Of a stretch of 64,000 nt of DNA, positions 54,810 to 64,000 are shown piece after piece. How positions within the stretch are numbered: position 1 is the stretch's first letter; each line of letters begins with the position of its first letter. The DNA lies in NCBI GenBank assembly GCA_902605035.1, contig CACLBB010000005.1, forward strand, positions 1 through 64,000, written 5' to 3'. The translations under genes were made by a program, and so were the position numbers. The notes beneath the pieces were generated by a model that was not told the origin of the DNA, made no database searches, and saw nothing but the letters and a program-made list of their open reading frames with translations. This DNA comes from an uncultured Pelagibacteraceae bacterium (GTDB lineage Bacteria > Pseudomonadota > Alphaproteobacteria > Pelagibacterales > Pelagibacteraceae).

Positions 54810-55595
54810 ATGTACACCCATAATTTAGACCCGGTTTTATTTAGTTTTGGGTTTTTGGATATTAGATGGTATTCACTTGCTTATATATTCGGAATTTTGA
54901 TTGGATGGTGGCTAGGTAAGAAAATTATCTCAAAAAAAATAGACGAAATAAATTTTAAATTTGATCTAAGAGAATTTGATGATTTAATTACCTACTTAAT
55001 AATCTCAATAATAATTGGTGGAAGATTTGGTTATGCGCTGTTTTATAATCCTAGCTACTATATTTTAAACCCATTTGAAATTTTCAAAGTATGGGAAGGA
55101 GGTATGTCGTTCCATGGAGCTTTGATTGGTATTATCATTGGAACTTTTTTATTTTCTTCAAAAAAAAAGGTTCCTACATTTTTCTTATTAGATATAATTG
55201 CTTGCGTTGCGCCTATAGGTATTTTTTTTGGTCGCATAGCAAACTTCATTAACTCTGAGTTAGTAGGAAAAGTAACAAATGTTCCTTGGAGTATTATATT
55301 TCCTAGTGTTGATAATTTTTATAGACATCCATCTCAATTATATGAAGCGTTATTAGAAGGATTTATTTTATTTATAATTTTAAATTTAATCATGTTTAAA
55401 AAAAAATATAAAATTGGACAATGTTCATATATTTTTTTAATACTATATGGCACGTTTCGAATTATTTCCGAAATTTTCAGAGAGCCTGACTCTCAATTAG
55501 GATATCTTTTCGATACTTTAAGTATGGGATCGTTCTTGAGTATATTAATGGTTTTGTCAGGCTTGATAATTTTTTTTAAAAAGAATGAAAACTAA
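54810..55595 (+). CDS. lgt: Prolipoprotein diacylglyceryl transferase
   Basis: 261 aa; IGGRFGYALFYN, GGMSFHGALIGI, GRIANFINSELVGKVTNVPW, HPSQLYEALLEG. Confidence 0.96.
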   Translation: MYTHNLDPVLFSFGFLDIRWYSLAYIFGILIGWWLGKKIISKKIDEINFKFDLREFDDLITYLIISIIIGGRFGYALFYNPSYYILNPFEIFKVWEGGMSFHGALIGIIIGTFLFSSKKKVPTFFLLDIIACVAPIGIFFGRIANFINSELVGKVTNVPWSIIFPSVDNFYRHPSQLYEALLEGFILFIILNLIMFKKKYKIGQCSYIFLILYGTFRIISEIFREPDSQLGYLFDTLSMGSFLSILMVLSGLIIFFKKNEN

Positions 55596-56661
55596 TTTAA
55601 AAAAATTCAACTTACGACTTAACAAAGAGATTCCAGTTGATGAATTTTTTGATAAGATTTTATACCAACCTTACTCGGGATATTATGCTAATAAATTGCC
55701 TTTTGGTAGAAAAGGGGATTTTATTACAGCCCCCACCATTTCTAATTTATTTTCTGAAATAGTTGCAATTTGGTTCGTGTCTACTTGGGAAAAATTAGGA
55801 AAACCCAAACACTTCAATTTAGTCGAGCTTGGTCCAGGAGATGGAAGCTTAACTAACGTAATTATTCAAACTTTTAAAAAATTTCCAGAGTTAAATAAGG
55901 CAACAAAGATATTTCTTTATGAGAAAAGTAAATTTTTAAAAAAAATACAAAAAAACAAAATTAAAAACAATAAAGTAAAATGGATAAACAACTTCGATAT
56001 TATAAAAAAAGGTCCCATTATTTTTTTTGGAAACGAATTTTTTGATGCTATTCCAATTAAACAATTTATAAAAAAAAATCATAAATATAAAGAAAAGTGT
56101 TATTTAATTGATGATAAAGTTTTAAAAGAAAAATACCGAATAGCTTCAAATGAAGATATTTCTAAAATAAAAACATTTAAAGTGTTAAGTAAATCAAAAT
56201 TTATTGAATTTCCAAAATTAGGTTTAATTGAATTAGACAAAATTATCAAAAAAATTTTAACTCTTTCTGGTGGTATTTTGCTTATTGATTACGGGTATGT
56301 AAATGAAATTAAAGAAAATACTATTCAAGCTGTAATGAAAAATAAAAAGATGAAAATGGACAAATTAATAAAAAATCTTGGGAAAGTAGACATTACATCT
56401 CTTGTTAATTTCAGTCTCTTGAATGAATATTTTTCCAAAAAAAATTTAAAAGTAAAAAATATAGTTTCTCAAAAGTTTTTTCTTGAAAAAATGGGAATAA
56501 TTGAAAGGGTTAAAATACTTGAAAAAAGAATGAATGTTAAAGAAAAAAATTACATGTCTCAAACTCTTACTAGACTTCTAGATGAAAAATTTATGGGAAA
56601 ATTATTTAAAGTAATCTTTGCTTTTAAAAGTAAGAGAGAAAACTTTTTAGGATTTAATTAA
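55585..56661 (+). CDS. MidA/NDUFAF7 family SAM-dependent methyltransferase
   Basis: 358 aa; YQPYSGYYANKLPFGRKGDFITAPTISNLFSEIVAIW, LVELGPGDGSL, IIFFGNEFFDAIPIKQF. Confidence 0.92.
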   Translation: MKTNLKKFNLRLNKEIPVDEFFDKILYQPYSGYYANKLPFGRKGDFITAPTISNLFSEIVAIWFVSTWEKLGKPKHFNLVELGPGDGSLTNVIIQTFKKFPELNKATKIFLYEKSKFLKKIQKNKIKNNKVKWINNFDIIKKGPIIFFGNEFFDAIPIKQFIKKNHKYKEKCYLIDDKVLKEKYRIASNEDISKIKTFKVLSKSKFIEFPKLGLIELDKIIKKILTLSGGILLIDYGYVNEIKENTIQAVMKNKKMKMDKLIKNLGKVDITSLVNFSLLNEYFSKKNLKVKNIVSQKFFLEKMGIIERVKILEKRMNVKEKNYMSQTLTRLLDEKFMGKLFKVIFAFKSKRENFLGFN

Positions 56662-57422
56662 TGTTTTATTCAAAGAAATTAAAAAAATTTAAGACATTAA
56701 AACACTGTTTTTTTTCAAAGAATACTGGTTTTTCGAAAGGAATTTATAAAAGTTTAAATTGCGGCAGGGGTTCAAAGGACAAAAAAAAAAATGTTTATAG
56801 AAATTTATCTTTAGTATCACAAAAAATGAATGTCGATAAAAATAAACTTTTATTAATGCATCAGACGCATAGCAACAAGGTAATACTTATTAATTCAAAA
56901 AATAGAAATTTAAAAAGATTTGTTTCGGATGCAATTATTACAAAATTGAGGGGATATGCCTTAGGAGTTGTAACTGCGGATTGTGTTCCAATTCTTCTTT
57001 ATGACTTAAGGAGTCAAATGATAGCTTGTATACACGCGGGCTGGAAAGGAGCTTTTTCAGGAATAATTGAGAATACAATAAAAAAATTTAAAAGTAGCAA
57101 TCAAATTTATGCTTCGATAGGACCTTGTATTGGAAAAAAGAGTTATGAAGTAGATCTTAAATTTTATAAAAAATTTATAATGAAATCTAAAAATAACTCT
57201 GTCTATTTTCAAAGTAAAAACAAGAAAAAAAAATTATTTGATTTAAGAAGATATGTTCAAGATAAATTGATTAAATATAACATAAATATCGATCACGTGC
57301 GTTATGATACCTTTAAAGAAAAAAGTAAGTTCTTTAGTTATAGAAGATCAATGTTATCGGGAGAAAATGATTATGGTAGATGTATTTCTGTTATTAGTTT
57401 GACAAAGTTTAGCCAAAATTAA
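56661..57422 (+). CDS. pgeF: PgeF/YfiH-type polyphenol oxidase-family protein (purine nucleoside phosphorylase LACC1-like)
   Basis: 253 aa; LMHQTHSNKV, GVVTADCVPILLYD, ACIHAGWKGAFSGI, ASIGPCIGKKSYEV. Confidence 0.93.
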   Translation: MFYSKKLKKFKTLKHCFFSKNTGFSKGIYKSLNCGRGSKDKKKNVYRNLSLVSQKMNVDKNKLLLMHQTHSNKVILINSKNRNLKRFVSDAIITKLRGYALGVVTADCVPILLYDLRSQMIACIHAGWKGAFSGIIENTIKKFKSSNQIYASIGPCIGKKSYEVDLKFYKKFIMKSKNNSVYFQSKNKKKKLFDLRRYVQDKLIKYNINIDHVRYDTFKEKSKFFSYRRSMLSGENDYGRCISVISLTKFSQN

Positions 57423-57546
57423 TCACTATATTTTAAATTGTTAAAGCTCTTTAACTAAAAATCTTCAACAACCGTAAAAATGATAAAAACAAAATTCTAA
57501 TTTGGTTTGAAAACATTAAGAAATAATTGTATAAGTAATTACCTTC

Positions 57547-58479
57547 ATGAAAATTTTATCTGGAACTAGCAATTTAAAACTTAGTAAAGATATTTCAAAA
57601 AAATTAAAACTTAAATTAGTTAATAGTAACATTAAAAGATTTGCAGATGGTGAAATCTATGTAGAGATAAACGAAAATATTAGAGGAAATAGTGTTTTCG
57701 TAATTCAATCTACTTCAAATCCTGCCAATGATAATTTAATGGAACTTCTTCTGGTTATAGACGCTTTAAAAAGATCATCTGCTAAAAATGTGACAGCGGT
57801 AATTCCCTATTTTGGATACGCAAGACAAGACAGAAAAGTTGCACCAAGAACATCAATCTCTGCAAAAGTTGTAGCTAATCTTATTACCAATGCCGGGGCA
57901 AGTAGAGTTGTAACAGTAGACTTGCATGCTGGACAAATTCAAGGATTTTTTGATATGCCAGTTGACAACTTGTTTACAACACCTCTTTTTGCTAAATATA
58001 TAAAAAGAAAATTTAATAATAAAAAGTTAATATGTGTATCTCCTGATGTAGGAGGCGTTCAAAGAACTAGGGGTTTGGCCACGAGAATAAAAGCTGATCT
58101 TGCAATTATAGATAAAAGAAGACCTTCTCCTGGTAAATCCCAGGTAATGAACATTATTGGAAATGTTAAAAACAAAACTTGTATAATTGTTGATGACATA
58201 ATTGATAGCGGCGGAACAATAGTTAACGCTGTGGATGCACTTAAAAGAAGTGGTGCTAATGAGGTTTATGTTTTTATTACTCATGCAGTTTTAAGTGGAG
58301 ATGCTGTTAAAAAAATTAAAAATTCTAAAATAAAAAAACTCATAATAACTGATACAATTGATAATTCCCAAAAAATTAAAAATAACAACAAAATAGAGGT
58401 CTTATCTATCTCTTCTTTAATGTCAGAAGCGATAAAAAGAATAGCTAATTCAAATTCTGTATCAGATTTATTTAATTAA
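57547..58479 (+). CDS. prs: Ribose-phosphate pyrophosphokinase
   Basis: 310 aa; FADGEIYVEINENIRG, ARQDRKVAPRTSISAK, TVDLHAGQIQGFFDMPVDNL, CIIVDDIIDSGGTI. Confidence 0.97.
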   Translation: MKILSGTSNLKLSKDISKKLKLKLVNSNIKRFADGEIYVEINENIRGNSVFVIQSTSNPANDNLMELLLVIDALKRSSAKNVTAVIPYFGYARQDRKVAPRTSISAKVVANLITNAGASRVVTVDLHAGQIQGFFDMPVDNLFTTPLFAKYIKRKFNNKKLICVSPDVGGVQRTRGLATRIKADLAIIDKRRPSPGKSQVMNIIGNVKNKTCIIVDDIIDSGGTIVNAVDALKRSGANEVYVFITHAVLSGDAVKKIKNSKIKKLIITDTIDNSQKIKNNNKIEVLSISSLMSEAIKRIANSNSVSDLFN

Positions 58480-58532
58480 CACTTGTTTTATTAAATAACT
58501 TGAGTTATATAGCTTTTCCAATAAAAAATTAA

Positions 58533-59303
58533 ATGAGCAACTTAAAAGCAATAAAAAGAGACAGCGCTTCTTCTGGTTCGACTAATAGGTTGAGAGAGAA
58601 AGGATTAATTCCAGCAATTTTATACGGTGGAAAAAACCCTAATCAGAAAATTTCTATAGATAAAAAAGATATATCAAATATAATTAACTCAGAAACTTTT
58701 TTATCTAAAGTATTGGAAATAGATATAGAGGGGAAAAAAGAAAAAGTTTTACCAAGAGATGTAGCTTATCACGTGTTGTCAGAAGAACCTATTCATATAG
58801 ATTTTATGAGAGTAGTTTCTGGAAAAAAAATAGTTTTAGAAATTCCTGTTAAGTTTATTAATCATCCAGACTCTCCAGGATTAAAAAGAGGCGGAGTTCT
58901 CAATATAGTTAGAAGAAAAGTAGAATTAAGGTGTCCTGCAGAAAATATTCCAGATGATATTACCATAGACCTCACTGGGACAGATATAGGAACTAGTATT
59001 AAGATTTCGTCAGTAAAACTTTCAGATAATGTTGTGCCTACAATTATTGATAGAGATTTTGTAATCGCTACAGTAGCAGCTCCAACAATTATAAAAGAAC
59101 CAGAAAAACCAGCTGAGGAGACAGCTGAGGGGGCAGAAGGAGAAACACCTGCTGAAGGCGCAGAAGTAGCTTCTAAAGATGGAGATCCAGCAAAAAAAGA
59201 TGACAAAGGAAAAGAAGCAGCAGCTGGAGATAAAAAAGGTGCAGGAGATAAAAAACTCGAAGAAAAAAAAGCTCCTGAAAAAAAACCAGCTGAAAAGAAA
59301 TAA
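58533..59303 (+). CDS. rplY: 50S ribosomal protein L25/general stress protein Ctc with a long low-complexity C-terminal tail
   Basis: 256 aa; LREKGLIPAILYGGKNPNQKISIDKKDI, GGVLNIVRRKVELRCPAENIPDDITIDLTGTDIGTSIKIS; tail rich in K/E/A/P/G. Confidence 0.93.
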   Translation: MSNLKAIKRDSASSGSTNRLREKGLIPAILYGGKNPNQKISIDKKDISNIINSETFLSKVLEIDIEGKKEKVLPRDVAYHVLSEEPIHIDFMRVVSGKKIVLEIPVKFINHPDSPGLKRGGVLNIVRRKVELRCPAENIPDDITIDLTGTDIGTSIKISSVKLSDNVVPTIIDRDFVIATVAAPTIIKEPEKPAEETAEGAEGETPAEGAEVASKDGDPAKKDDKGKEAAAGDKKGAGDKKLEEKKAPEKKPAEKK

Positions 59304-59308
59304 ATTAT

Positions 59309-59881
59309 ATGCTTTTACTTGTTGGATTAGGAAATCCAGGTTCTAATTACACTAATACTAGACACAACATCGGCTTTAAAATCATCGATGCAATTAATTC
59401 TCATTTTAAACTATCCAAACAAAAACCAAAATTTAAGGGATTGCTCACAACTGGAAATATAGAGTCGAAGAAAATTTATGCCATCAAGCCACTCACATTT
59501 ATGAATAATTCTGGAACGGCAATAAAAGAATTAATAGATTATTTTAAAATTGATGCCAAAGATGTATTTGTTTTCCATGATGATTTAGATATAGATTTTG
59601 GGAAAATTAAAGCAAAATTCGGAGGAGGCAGTGCTGGACATAATGGGATAGACTCAATTGATAAATTTATAGGGAAAGATTATTCGAGAGTTCGAATTGG
59701 AATTGGTCATCCTAAACAAAAAAAAAGTGTTAATAACCATGTTCTAGAAGATTTTAAGGAAGACGAGGAAGAGAAAATTAAAGAGATAACTGATAATATT
59801 GTAAAATTAATACCTACACTTATAGAAAAAAAAATAGATTTATTTTCAAGTAAAGTAAATCAAAACCTTAATGGGATTTAA
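59309..59881 (+). CDS. pth: Peptidyl-tRNA hydrolase
   Basis: 190 aa; LLVGLGNPGSNYTNTRHNIGFKIID, KPLTFMNNSGTA, VFHDDLDIDFGKIKAKFGGGSAGHNGIDSI. Confidence 0.96.
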   Translation: MLLLVGLGNPGSNYTNTRHNIGFKIIDAINSHFKLSKQKPKFKGLLTTGNIESKKIYAIKPLTFMNNSGTAIKELIDYFKIDAKDVFVFHDDLDIDFGKIKAKFGGGSAGHNGIDSIDKFIGKDYSRVRIGIGHPKQKKSVNNHVLEDFKEDEEEKIKEITDNIVKLIPTLIEKKIDLFSSKVNQNLNGI

Positions 59882-60941
59882 ATGTGGTATTGTTGGACTT
59901 CCTAATGTTGGTAAGTCTACGCTGTTTAATGCTTTAACGGCCTCTAAAAATGCCGAAGCTGCAAATTTTCCCTTTTGCACAATAGATCCAAATATTGGGA
60001 TAGTAGATGTAGTTGACAAAAGATTAGATCAGCTATCAGAGTTATCTAAATCAAAGAAAAAAATTTATACAAATATTACATTTGTTGATATCGCAGGTTT
60101 GGTAAAAGGTGCCTCTAAAGGAGAGGGTTTAGGAAACAAATTTTTATCACATATTAGAGAAGTCGATGCGATAATACATTTGGTAAGATGTTTTGAGTCT
60201 GAAAAAATAACTCATGTGAATTCAGAAATTAATCCATTGAACGATCTAGATACAATTAACACTGAAATTAAATTATCAGATATCGATACGATACAAAAAA
60301 AACTTGAAAAAAGTAAAAAAAAACTACTTAAAAATACCGAAATAGAAATATTAGAAAGAAATCTTGATCAATTAAATCAAGGAAATGAAGTAGTTGTAGA
60401 AAATGAAATCGAGAAAAAATTTCTCTCAACTATAGGCTTACTGAGTATTAAACCTAAAATAATAGTTTGCAATATTGATGAAAGAAACTTAACTAAAGGA
60501 AACAAATTTACAGAAAATGTCAAATCTAAATACCTTAATGATAAAATTGTAATAATATGTGCTGATATCGAAGATCAGATTATGGGTTTAAACAAAGATG
60601 AAAGAGAAATATTTATGAAAGAAGTAGGTCTTAAAAAAACTGGACTAAACCAATTAATAAAAGAAGGTTATGATCTTTTAGGTTTGGATACTTTTTTTAC
60701 CTCAGGCCCTGAAGAAAGTAGAGCCTGGACTATAAAAAAAAATACTTTGGCTCCAGACGCAGCAGGTGTAATACATTCTGATTTTGAAAAAAATTTTATA
60801 CGAGCTGAAGCAGTCTCATGTGAAGATTTTATAAGATACGGAAGTGCTGAAAAATGTAAAGAGAACGGAAAATTAAGAATTGAAGGTAAAGATTATGTAG
60901 TTAAAGATGGTGATGTTCTATATTTCAGAGTCAATTCTTGA
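59871..60941 (+). CDS. ychF: Redox-regulated ATPase YchF
   Basis: 356 aa; GIVGLPNVGKSTLFNALTASKNAEAANFPFCTIDPNIG, TGS-type C-terminus [15 protein letters not shown]. Confidence 0.97.
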   Translation: MGFKCGIVGLPNVGKSTLFNALTASKNAEAANFPFCTIDPNIGIVDVVDKRLDQLSELSKSKKKIYTNITFVDIAGLVKGASKGEGLGNKFLSHIREVDAIIHLVRCFESEKITHVNSEINPLNDLDTINTEIKLSDIDTIQKKLEKSKKKLLKNTEIEILERNLDQLNQGNEVVVENEIEKKFLSTIGLLSIKPKIIVCNIDERNLTKGNKFTENVKSKYLNDKIVIICADIEDQIMGLNKDEREIFMKEVGLKKTGLNQLIKEGYDLLGLDTFFTSGPEESRAWTIKKNTLAPDAAGVIHSDFEKNFIRAEAVSCEDFIRYGSAEKCKENGKLRIEGKDYVVKDGDVLYFRVNS

Positions 60942-61700
60942 CCAAATCTTTTTCATGCTTAAATAAACTAGTACAGTAAGAAGTATTAAATAAATTATTA
61001 CTTTTATCCCAGTTCTATGTCTTTCCTCTAGCTCAGGCTCTGCTGCCCAAGATAAAAAAGTAGTAACGTCTTTCGCCATTTGATCGACACTAGCTTCTGT
61101 GCCATCTGAATATTCTACAATGCCATCTAATAGTGGAGCCGACATTTTAATCTTATTGCCGATCATATACTTGTTATAATAAACACCATCATCAAGTTGC
61201 ATTCCTGCTGGAGGCTCTTCATATCCAACCAATACTGAATAAATGTAATTCGATCCCCCTGGTCGAGCTTTGACTAAGACGGACATATCTGGAGGGTAAG
61301 CACCTCCATTAGCAGCTATAGAAGCGTTTACATTCGGGTAAGGACTTTTAAATTTATCTGATGGTCTTCCTGGCCTAGTAAACATTTCTCCTTGACTGTC
61401 AGGACCATCCTCTATTTCTACACTTGCGGCAATTGCTTTTACCTCTTCTAATGAAAATTCAGGCCCTCCAGGTTCACCTAAATTTCTATAGCTTAAATAT
61501 TGCATTGAATGACACGATGAACATACTTCTTTATAAACTTGAAATCCTCTTTGAAGAGATGCTCTATCAAACTTGCCTGTTAAACCTTTGAAGCTCCAAT
61601 TTACTTTAATAGGATCGGTTTGCTCTGCTGTGTTTACTATATTAGGAAAAATTATTATTAAAAAAACACTAAATATTTTTGCTAGATTAAATTTTTCCAT
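60918..61700 (-). CDS. petC: Cytochrome bc1 complex cytochrome c1 subunit
   Basis: CxxCH heme motif [16 protein letters not shown]-terminal TM. Start taken at MEKFNLAK (61700) rather than the ORF maximum 61733. Confidence 0.95.
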   Translation of the reverse strand: MEKFNLAKIFSVFLIIIFPNIVNTAEQTDPIKVNWSFKGLTGKFDRASLQRGFQVYKEVCSSCHSMQYLSYRNLGEPGGPEFSLEEVKAIAASVEIEDGPDSQGEMFTRPGRPSDKFKSPYPNVNASIAANGGAYPPDMSVLVKARPGGSNYIYSVLVGYEEPPAGMQLDDGVYYNKYMIGNKIKMSAPLLDGIVEYSDGTEASVDQMAKDVTTFLSWAAEPELEERHRTGIKVIIYLILLTVLVYLSMKKIWSRIDSEI

Positions 61701-62949
61701 TATCTTTTTTCGCAAGAGACAGTTCGGCTCCACCGCCTAATACTGGTTCTGAAATACTCATAGGTATAGGTTCGGTTTTTTCAAATAAGCCTACGAGCGG
61801 CATAACTACTATAAAATGTAAGAAATAATATATTGTACCTACTCTAGCTAGAACTAAATATATTCCTTCAGCTGGCATTGCTCCAACATAACCAAGCATT
61901 AAAACATCTATCACAAATATCCAATAAAACTGTCTATAAATAGGTCTAAACACTGCTGATCTAACTTTTGATGTGTCTAGCCAAGGTAAAACAAATAAAA
62001 TAAAAATTGCTCCAAACATTAATATCACGCCTCCTAGTTTGTCTGGAACAGATCTTAAAATTGCGTAAAAAGGTAAAAGGTACCACTCTGGAACTATATG
62101 TGCAGGTGTTACCAGCGGATTAGCAGGAATATAATTATCAGAGTGACCTAAAACATTTGGTGTAAAAAATACGAACCCTGCAAACACAATCATGAACAAA
62201 AGTAATGCAAAGGCATCTTTAATAGTAATATAGGGATGAAAAGGTACAGTGTCTTTTGAAGGTTTTTTGATATCTATTCCAACGGGGTTATTGTTTCCTG
62301 GAACATGCAGTGCCCAAATATGTAATACAACTAATCCAAGAATTAAAAAAGGTATTAGGTAATGTAGACTAAAAAATCTAGTTAAAGTTGGGTTGTCTAC
62401 AGAATACGCCCCCCATAACCAAGTTGTTATACTATCTCCGACCAAAGGGATAGCGCTGAATAAATTAGTAATAACTGTAGCTCCCCAAAAACTCATTTGT
62501 CCCCAAGGTAGTACGTAACCCATAAAGGCTGCAGCCATCATTAGTAGATAAATCATTAAACCTATAATCCATATTACTTCTCTCGGAGATTTATAAGAAC
62601 CGTAAAAGAGTGATCTGAAAATATGAATATATACTGCTAAAAAAAACATTGAAGCACCGTTACTATGAATATACCGTATTAACCATCCGTAATTAACATC
62701 ACGCATAATATGTTCCACACTTGCAAATGCTAGATCTGCATGAGCAACATAATGCATAGCTAAAACAATGCCTGTGATAATCTGTGTTAATAAACAAAAA
62801 GTAAGTATTCCTCCAAAAGTCCACCAGTAATTTAAATTCTTGGGAGTTGGGTAATCAGTTAAGTGTGCGCCTAAAGTTAATAGCGGTAAGCGATCATTTA
62901 ACCATTTTCCAGCTTTAGACTTTGGCTTATATTCTTCATGTCCACTCAT
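61687..62949 (-). CDS. petB: Cytochrome bc1 complex cytochrome b subunit
   Basis: 420 aa; [77 protein letters not shown]. Confidence 0.98.
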   Translation of the reverse strand: MSGHEEYKPKSKAGKWLNDRLPLLTLGAHLTDYPTPKNLNYWWTFGGILTFCLLTQIITGIVLAMHYVAHADLAFASVEHIMRDVNYGWLIRYIHSNGASMFFLAVYIHIFRSLFYGSYKSPREVIWIIGLMIYLLMMAAAFMGYVLPWGQMSFWGATVITNLFSAIPLVGDSITTWLWGAYSVDNPTLTRFFSLHYLIPFLILGLVVLHIWALHVPGNNNPVGIDIKKPSKDTVPFHPYITIKDAFALLLFMIVFAGFVFFTPNVLGHSDNYIPANPLVTPAHIVPEWYLLPFYAILRSVPDKLGGVILMFGAIFILFVLPWLDTSKVRSAVFRPIYRQFYWIFVIDVLMLGYVGAMPAEGIYLVLARVGTIYYFLHFIVVMPLVGLFEKTEPIPMSISEPVLGGGAELSLAKKDNGKI

Positions 62950-62955
62950 ATTGTT

Positions 62956-63477
62956 TTATCCAATTTTAATTGTGTTGTTATCTACAAATTCAAATTTAGG
63001 TATTTCCATATTTTTTGGAGCAGGTCCCTTTCTTATTCTGCCTGAAAGGTCATAGTGAGAACCATGACACGGACAAAACCAACCTTTATAGTCTCCTTTG
63101 TCTTTTAACGGAACACACCCTAAATGGGTACAAACTCCTAACATTACTAACCATTCATCTTTTCCTTCTTTTACTCTTTCTTCATCCTTTTGAGGATCAG
63201 GCAAATCGTCCATGCTTACAGCTCTAGCCTCGGCTATTTCGTCTTGAGTTCTTCTTTTTAGAAAAACTGGTTTTCCTCTCCAGAGAACAGTTATAGATTT
63301 ACCTGGTTCAACCTGACTTATATCTACTTCAGTGGTGGCTAAAGCTTGCTGAGCTTTATCAGGATTCATTTGATCTATAAGAGGCCAAACTACCGCTCCT
63401 AAACCTACTGCGCCAACTGTATAGCTCGCGGTAAATAAAAAGTCTCTTCGTTTTACGTTTTTTTCTTCTTTGCTCAT
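62956..63477 (-). CDS. petA: Ubiquinol-cytochrome c reductase Rieske iron-sulfur subunit
   Basis: 173 aa; Tat-like KRRDFLFTA; CTHLGC and CPCHGSHYD cluster-binding motifs. Confidence 0.97.
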   Translation of the reverse strand: MSKEEKNVKRRDFLFTASYTVGAVGLGAVVWPLIDQMNPDKAQQALATTEVDISQVEPGKSITVLWRGKPVFLKRRTQDEIAEARAVSMDDLPDPQKDEERVKEGKDEWLVMLGVCTHLGCVPLKDKGDYKGWFCPCHGSHYDLSGRIRKGPAPKNMEIPKFEFVDNNTIKIG

Positions 63478-63575
63478 TTATGTATGTGTTTATAATGTAA
63501 TTATTAAATAAGACTAAATAATTCTATTTTCTAGGGTCAGAATGACACATAAATATAGTAAATTAGGGCTAAATA

Positions 63576-64000
63576 ATGCACATAGCACTATATAAACCGG
63601 ACATACCTCAAAACACTGCAGCTATAATTAGATTGAGCGCGTGTTTGAATTTTAAAGTCCATATTATTGAACCTTGTGGCTTTAATTTAAGTGACCCAAG
63701 ATTTAAAAGAGTGGTAATGGATTATATTGGTTTAAGTAAAATCCTTAAATACGAAGACTATGATATATTTGTTAAAAAGAACAAAAAATCAAGAATAATT
63801 CTCATGACAACTAAAGCAAAAAAATCTTATTTAAATTTCAGATTTAAAAAACAAGATATCTTATTATTTGGAAGGGAAAGCGCTGGAGTTCCTGAAGACT
63901 TACACAATACAATAAGAAATAAACTTAAAATTCCATTACATAAAAAAGCAAGGTCTCTTAACGTAGCTATGAGTGTTGCTATTGCTATTTCTGAGGCATT
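63576..64000 (+). CDS. trmL: tRNA (cytidine(34)-2'-O)-methyltransferase TrmL (SPOUT), 3'-truncated by window edge
   Basis: MHIALYKPDIPQNTAAIIRLSACLNFKVHIIEPCGFNLSDPRFKRVVMDYIG...LLFGRESAGVPEDLH...KARSLNVAMSVAIAISEA; open to window end, absent from the ORF track. Confidence 0.93.
   Translation, partial: MHIALYKPDIPQNTAAIIRLSACLNFKVHIIEPCGFNLSDPRFKRVVMDYIGLSKILKYEDYDIFVKKNKKSRIILMTTKAKKSYLNFRFKKQDILLFGRESAGVPEDLHNTIRNKLKIPLHKKARSLNVAMSVAIAISEA

Noticed and set aside
57423-57546. Possible riboswitch or sRNA in the 124-bp gap before prs
   Set aside because: Sequence is AT-rich without a convincing stem-loop or known aptamer core; not supportable without a covariance-model search.
58862-59206. 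114-aa minus strand ORF rich in S/A/G/P opposite rplY
   Set aside because: Reverse-complement artefact of the low-complexity L25 tail.

Overview
The window is a 64 kb, very AT-rich, densely packed stretch of what looks like a streamlined alphaproteobacterial chromosome. SAR11/Pelagibacterales is my inference from composition, protein style and gene order; it was not tested. Nearly all of it is housekeeping genes. On the minus strand there is a long division/cell-wall (dcw) cluster: mraZ-ftsZ-rsmH-ftsL-ftsI-murE/F-mraY-murD-ftsW-murG-murC-murB-ddl-ftsQ-ftsA-lpxC-bamD-ligA. Other blocks are rnpB, ampD, mlaA/mlaC, a CAU tRNA, rpoD-dnaG-yqeY, carAB, trxB, aspC, uvrB-SDR-folB-uvrC-pgsA, ilvE, MarR-RR-HK, ubiK, lgt-midA-pgeF, prs-rplY-pth-ychF, the cytochrome bc1 operon and a partial trmL. 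Two small accessory patches stand out: 26.3-30.4 kb (Fe/2OG oxygenase, methyltransferase, an untracked 42-aa ORF, SGNH hydrolase, acyltransferase-3) and 39.2-43.3 kb (autotransporter-like protein, Fe/2OG oxygenase, ELM1-family protein). The most interesting observations are: DnaG lacking three of its four zinc ligands; an FtsA with apparently destroyed nucleotide-binding motifs but a retained C-terminal amphipathic helix; ftsZ placed directly behind mraZ; a MurE-MurF fusion with a 21-nt tandem duplication exactly at the linker; three 10-bp-phased TGGGN MraZ-type boxes interleaved with the predicted mraZ -10 element; and a 35-bp near-perfect palindrome inside murC. I found no CRISPR array, IS element, prophage or obvious novel defence system.
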